Source of the DNA: Apoda limacodes
Taxonomy: Eukaryota; Arthropoda; Insecta; Lepidoptera; Limacodidae
DNA: 64,000 nt
Assembly: GCA_946406115.1 (NCBI GenBank)
Contig: OX291553.1
Coordinates: forward strand, 9,181,001 to 9,245,000
Direction: 5' to 3'
Shown here: positions 63,205-64,000 of the stretch, piece after piece
Layout of the letters: each line of letters starts with the position of its first letter
Position numbering within the stretch: the stretch's first letter is position 1
Notes under the pieces: generated by a model
Database searches by the model: none
What the model was told of the DNA's origin: nothing
What the model saw: the letters and a program-made list of their open reading frames with translations, nothing else
Translations under genes and position numbers: made by a program

Positions 63205-63530
63205 TTTTTAAAGAAATAAATATTCTAACGGTACCGTGTCAATAAATCTATGAAAATATTATGTTTGTCCGTAAAAATATATCCCAATTTCCGAGGAACA
63301 GTGATAAGCACAACTTAAATACGAGAAATAAAAATAAACTTGCTATGCAAAAGTTTAGGCTTACTAAAGCCAACAAATCATTCATGGGAAGCGGTGTGAA
63401 ATTTTATAAGTTAACTGTAGAAATTATTAACTTAGGTGTCAAACAGTTTAAATTTTATATTAAACATCTGCTATGTTAGAAAGCATATTATAATGTAGAT
63501 GAATATTTGAATGACAAAATTGTATGGCCT
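63205..63530 (+). pseudogene. LINE-B C-terminal fragment
   Basis: LKEINILTVP, a stop, ENIMFVRKNISQFPRNSDKH, NLNTRNKNKLAMQKFRLTKA, NKSFMGSGVKFYKLTVEI, a stop, then KAYYNVDEYLNDKIVW. It has the same NTRNK-L and KAYY/KAIT-VDEY order as the LINE-B relic at 59036-59840. Only the region 63261-63479 is open. Confidence 0.75.
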
Positions 63531-63639
63531 AGTATCACACAAAATTTATTCTAGGTTTTCTACTCAAACTTAAATAATTTTGGTTTGATAAGTTAAAGGA
63601 GCACTCTAAAGACCAAGCTAAGTAACGATGTTATGTCTA

Positions 63640-64000
63640 TGCTGTTTACTTTATAGTGGTTGGTGGCGAGCTACCAGGGGCTGCACCATGTGCAATCCGC
63701 CTTTGGTTGCCTGGTTTTGGTGGGGCTTTGGATGTGTAGGGGTGTGGCGCACGAGTACGTATATGTATGTGTGTATATACATGTTTGGATAGATATTGTG
63801 TACTTGATGGCTTGGTTCCTGCATGACTGATTGGTAACAGGTGTACATCCGGGAGTTTTTTGTCACTTCTTCTCCCCTTAGGCTAGTTTCCGAAGTGATG
63901 GTAGTTTAAATGATGTGCATTTGTTGCCGGGCTGTTGTGTAGGGGCTGGGCCACTTTCAGGTGTGCAATGTCTGTTTGAATATGTGTGTGCATTTATGTA
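63640..64000. other. GC-richer end of window, probable repeat
   Basis: TGGCGAGCTACCAGGGGCTG, a TATGTATGTGTGTATATACA patch, TCCCCTTAGGCTAGTTTCCG and GTTGCCGGGCTGTTGTGTAG. It resembles a LINE untranslated region cut by the window edge. No coding evidence. Confidence 0.3.

Overview
This is a eukaryotic, AT-rich window of insect type. It has small spliced exons with GT/AG borders and long introns, and most of the remainder is interspersed repeats. The tRNA-derived SINE tails, the non-LTR retrotransposon 3' ends and the short repeat families look like those of Lepidoptera, so a moth or butterfly nuclear chromosome is the best guess. The species cannot be read from the sequence.

Only two host genes can be supported, and they converge. 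On the + strand at the left edge (463-3223) lie the last four coding exons of phosphatidylinositol 4-kinase beta (PI4KB; fwd in Drosophila), with the catalytic and activation loops and the C-terminus. Its earlier exons are outside the window. On the - strand (21159 down to 7457) lies a complete 12-exon DDX54/Dbp10 DEAD-box RNA helicase of 759 codons. Every splice junction was checked for frame, and all helicase motifs are present. About 4.2 kb of AT-rich sequence (3224-7420) separates the two 3' ends and probably holds their 3' UTRs.

The DDX54 introns are packed with mobile DNA: degenerate minisatellites, a SINE, MITEs, a nested pair of inverted-repeat elements carrying a Myb/SANT-like ORF, a jockey-like reverse transcriptase relic, and a 0.94-kb element with other MITEs inside it.

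From 21.2 kb to the right end I see no convincing host gene. This part is a transposon graveyard. It has hAT and Tc1/mariner-type transposase relics, two large 5'-deleted copies plus many tails of one non-LTR family (called LINE-A here), pieces of a jockey-like LINE (LINE-B) and of an RTE-like LINE, three SINE copies, several MITEs, tandem repeats, and a 1.8-kb structure bounded by 191-bp inverted repeats that differ at only one position (37975-39769). That structure, the 110-bp LINE insertion with a 14-bp target duplication inside an older repeat (50454-50563), and the nested insertion series at 58-59.8 kb are the most informative non-genic signals. No CRISPR array, rRNA, convincing free-standing tRNA or novel multi-gene system is visible.
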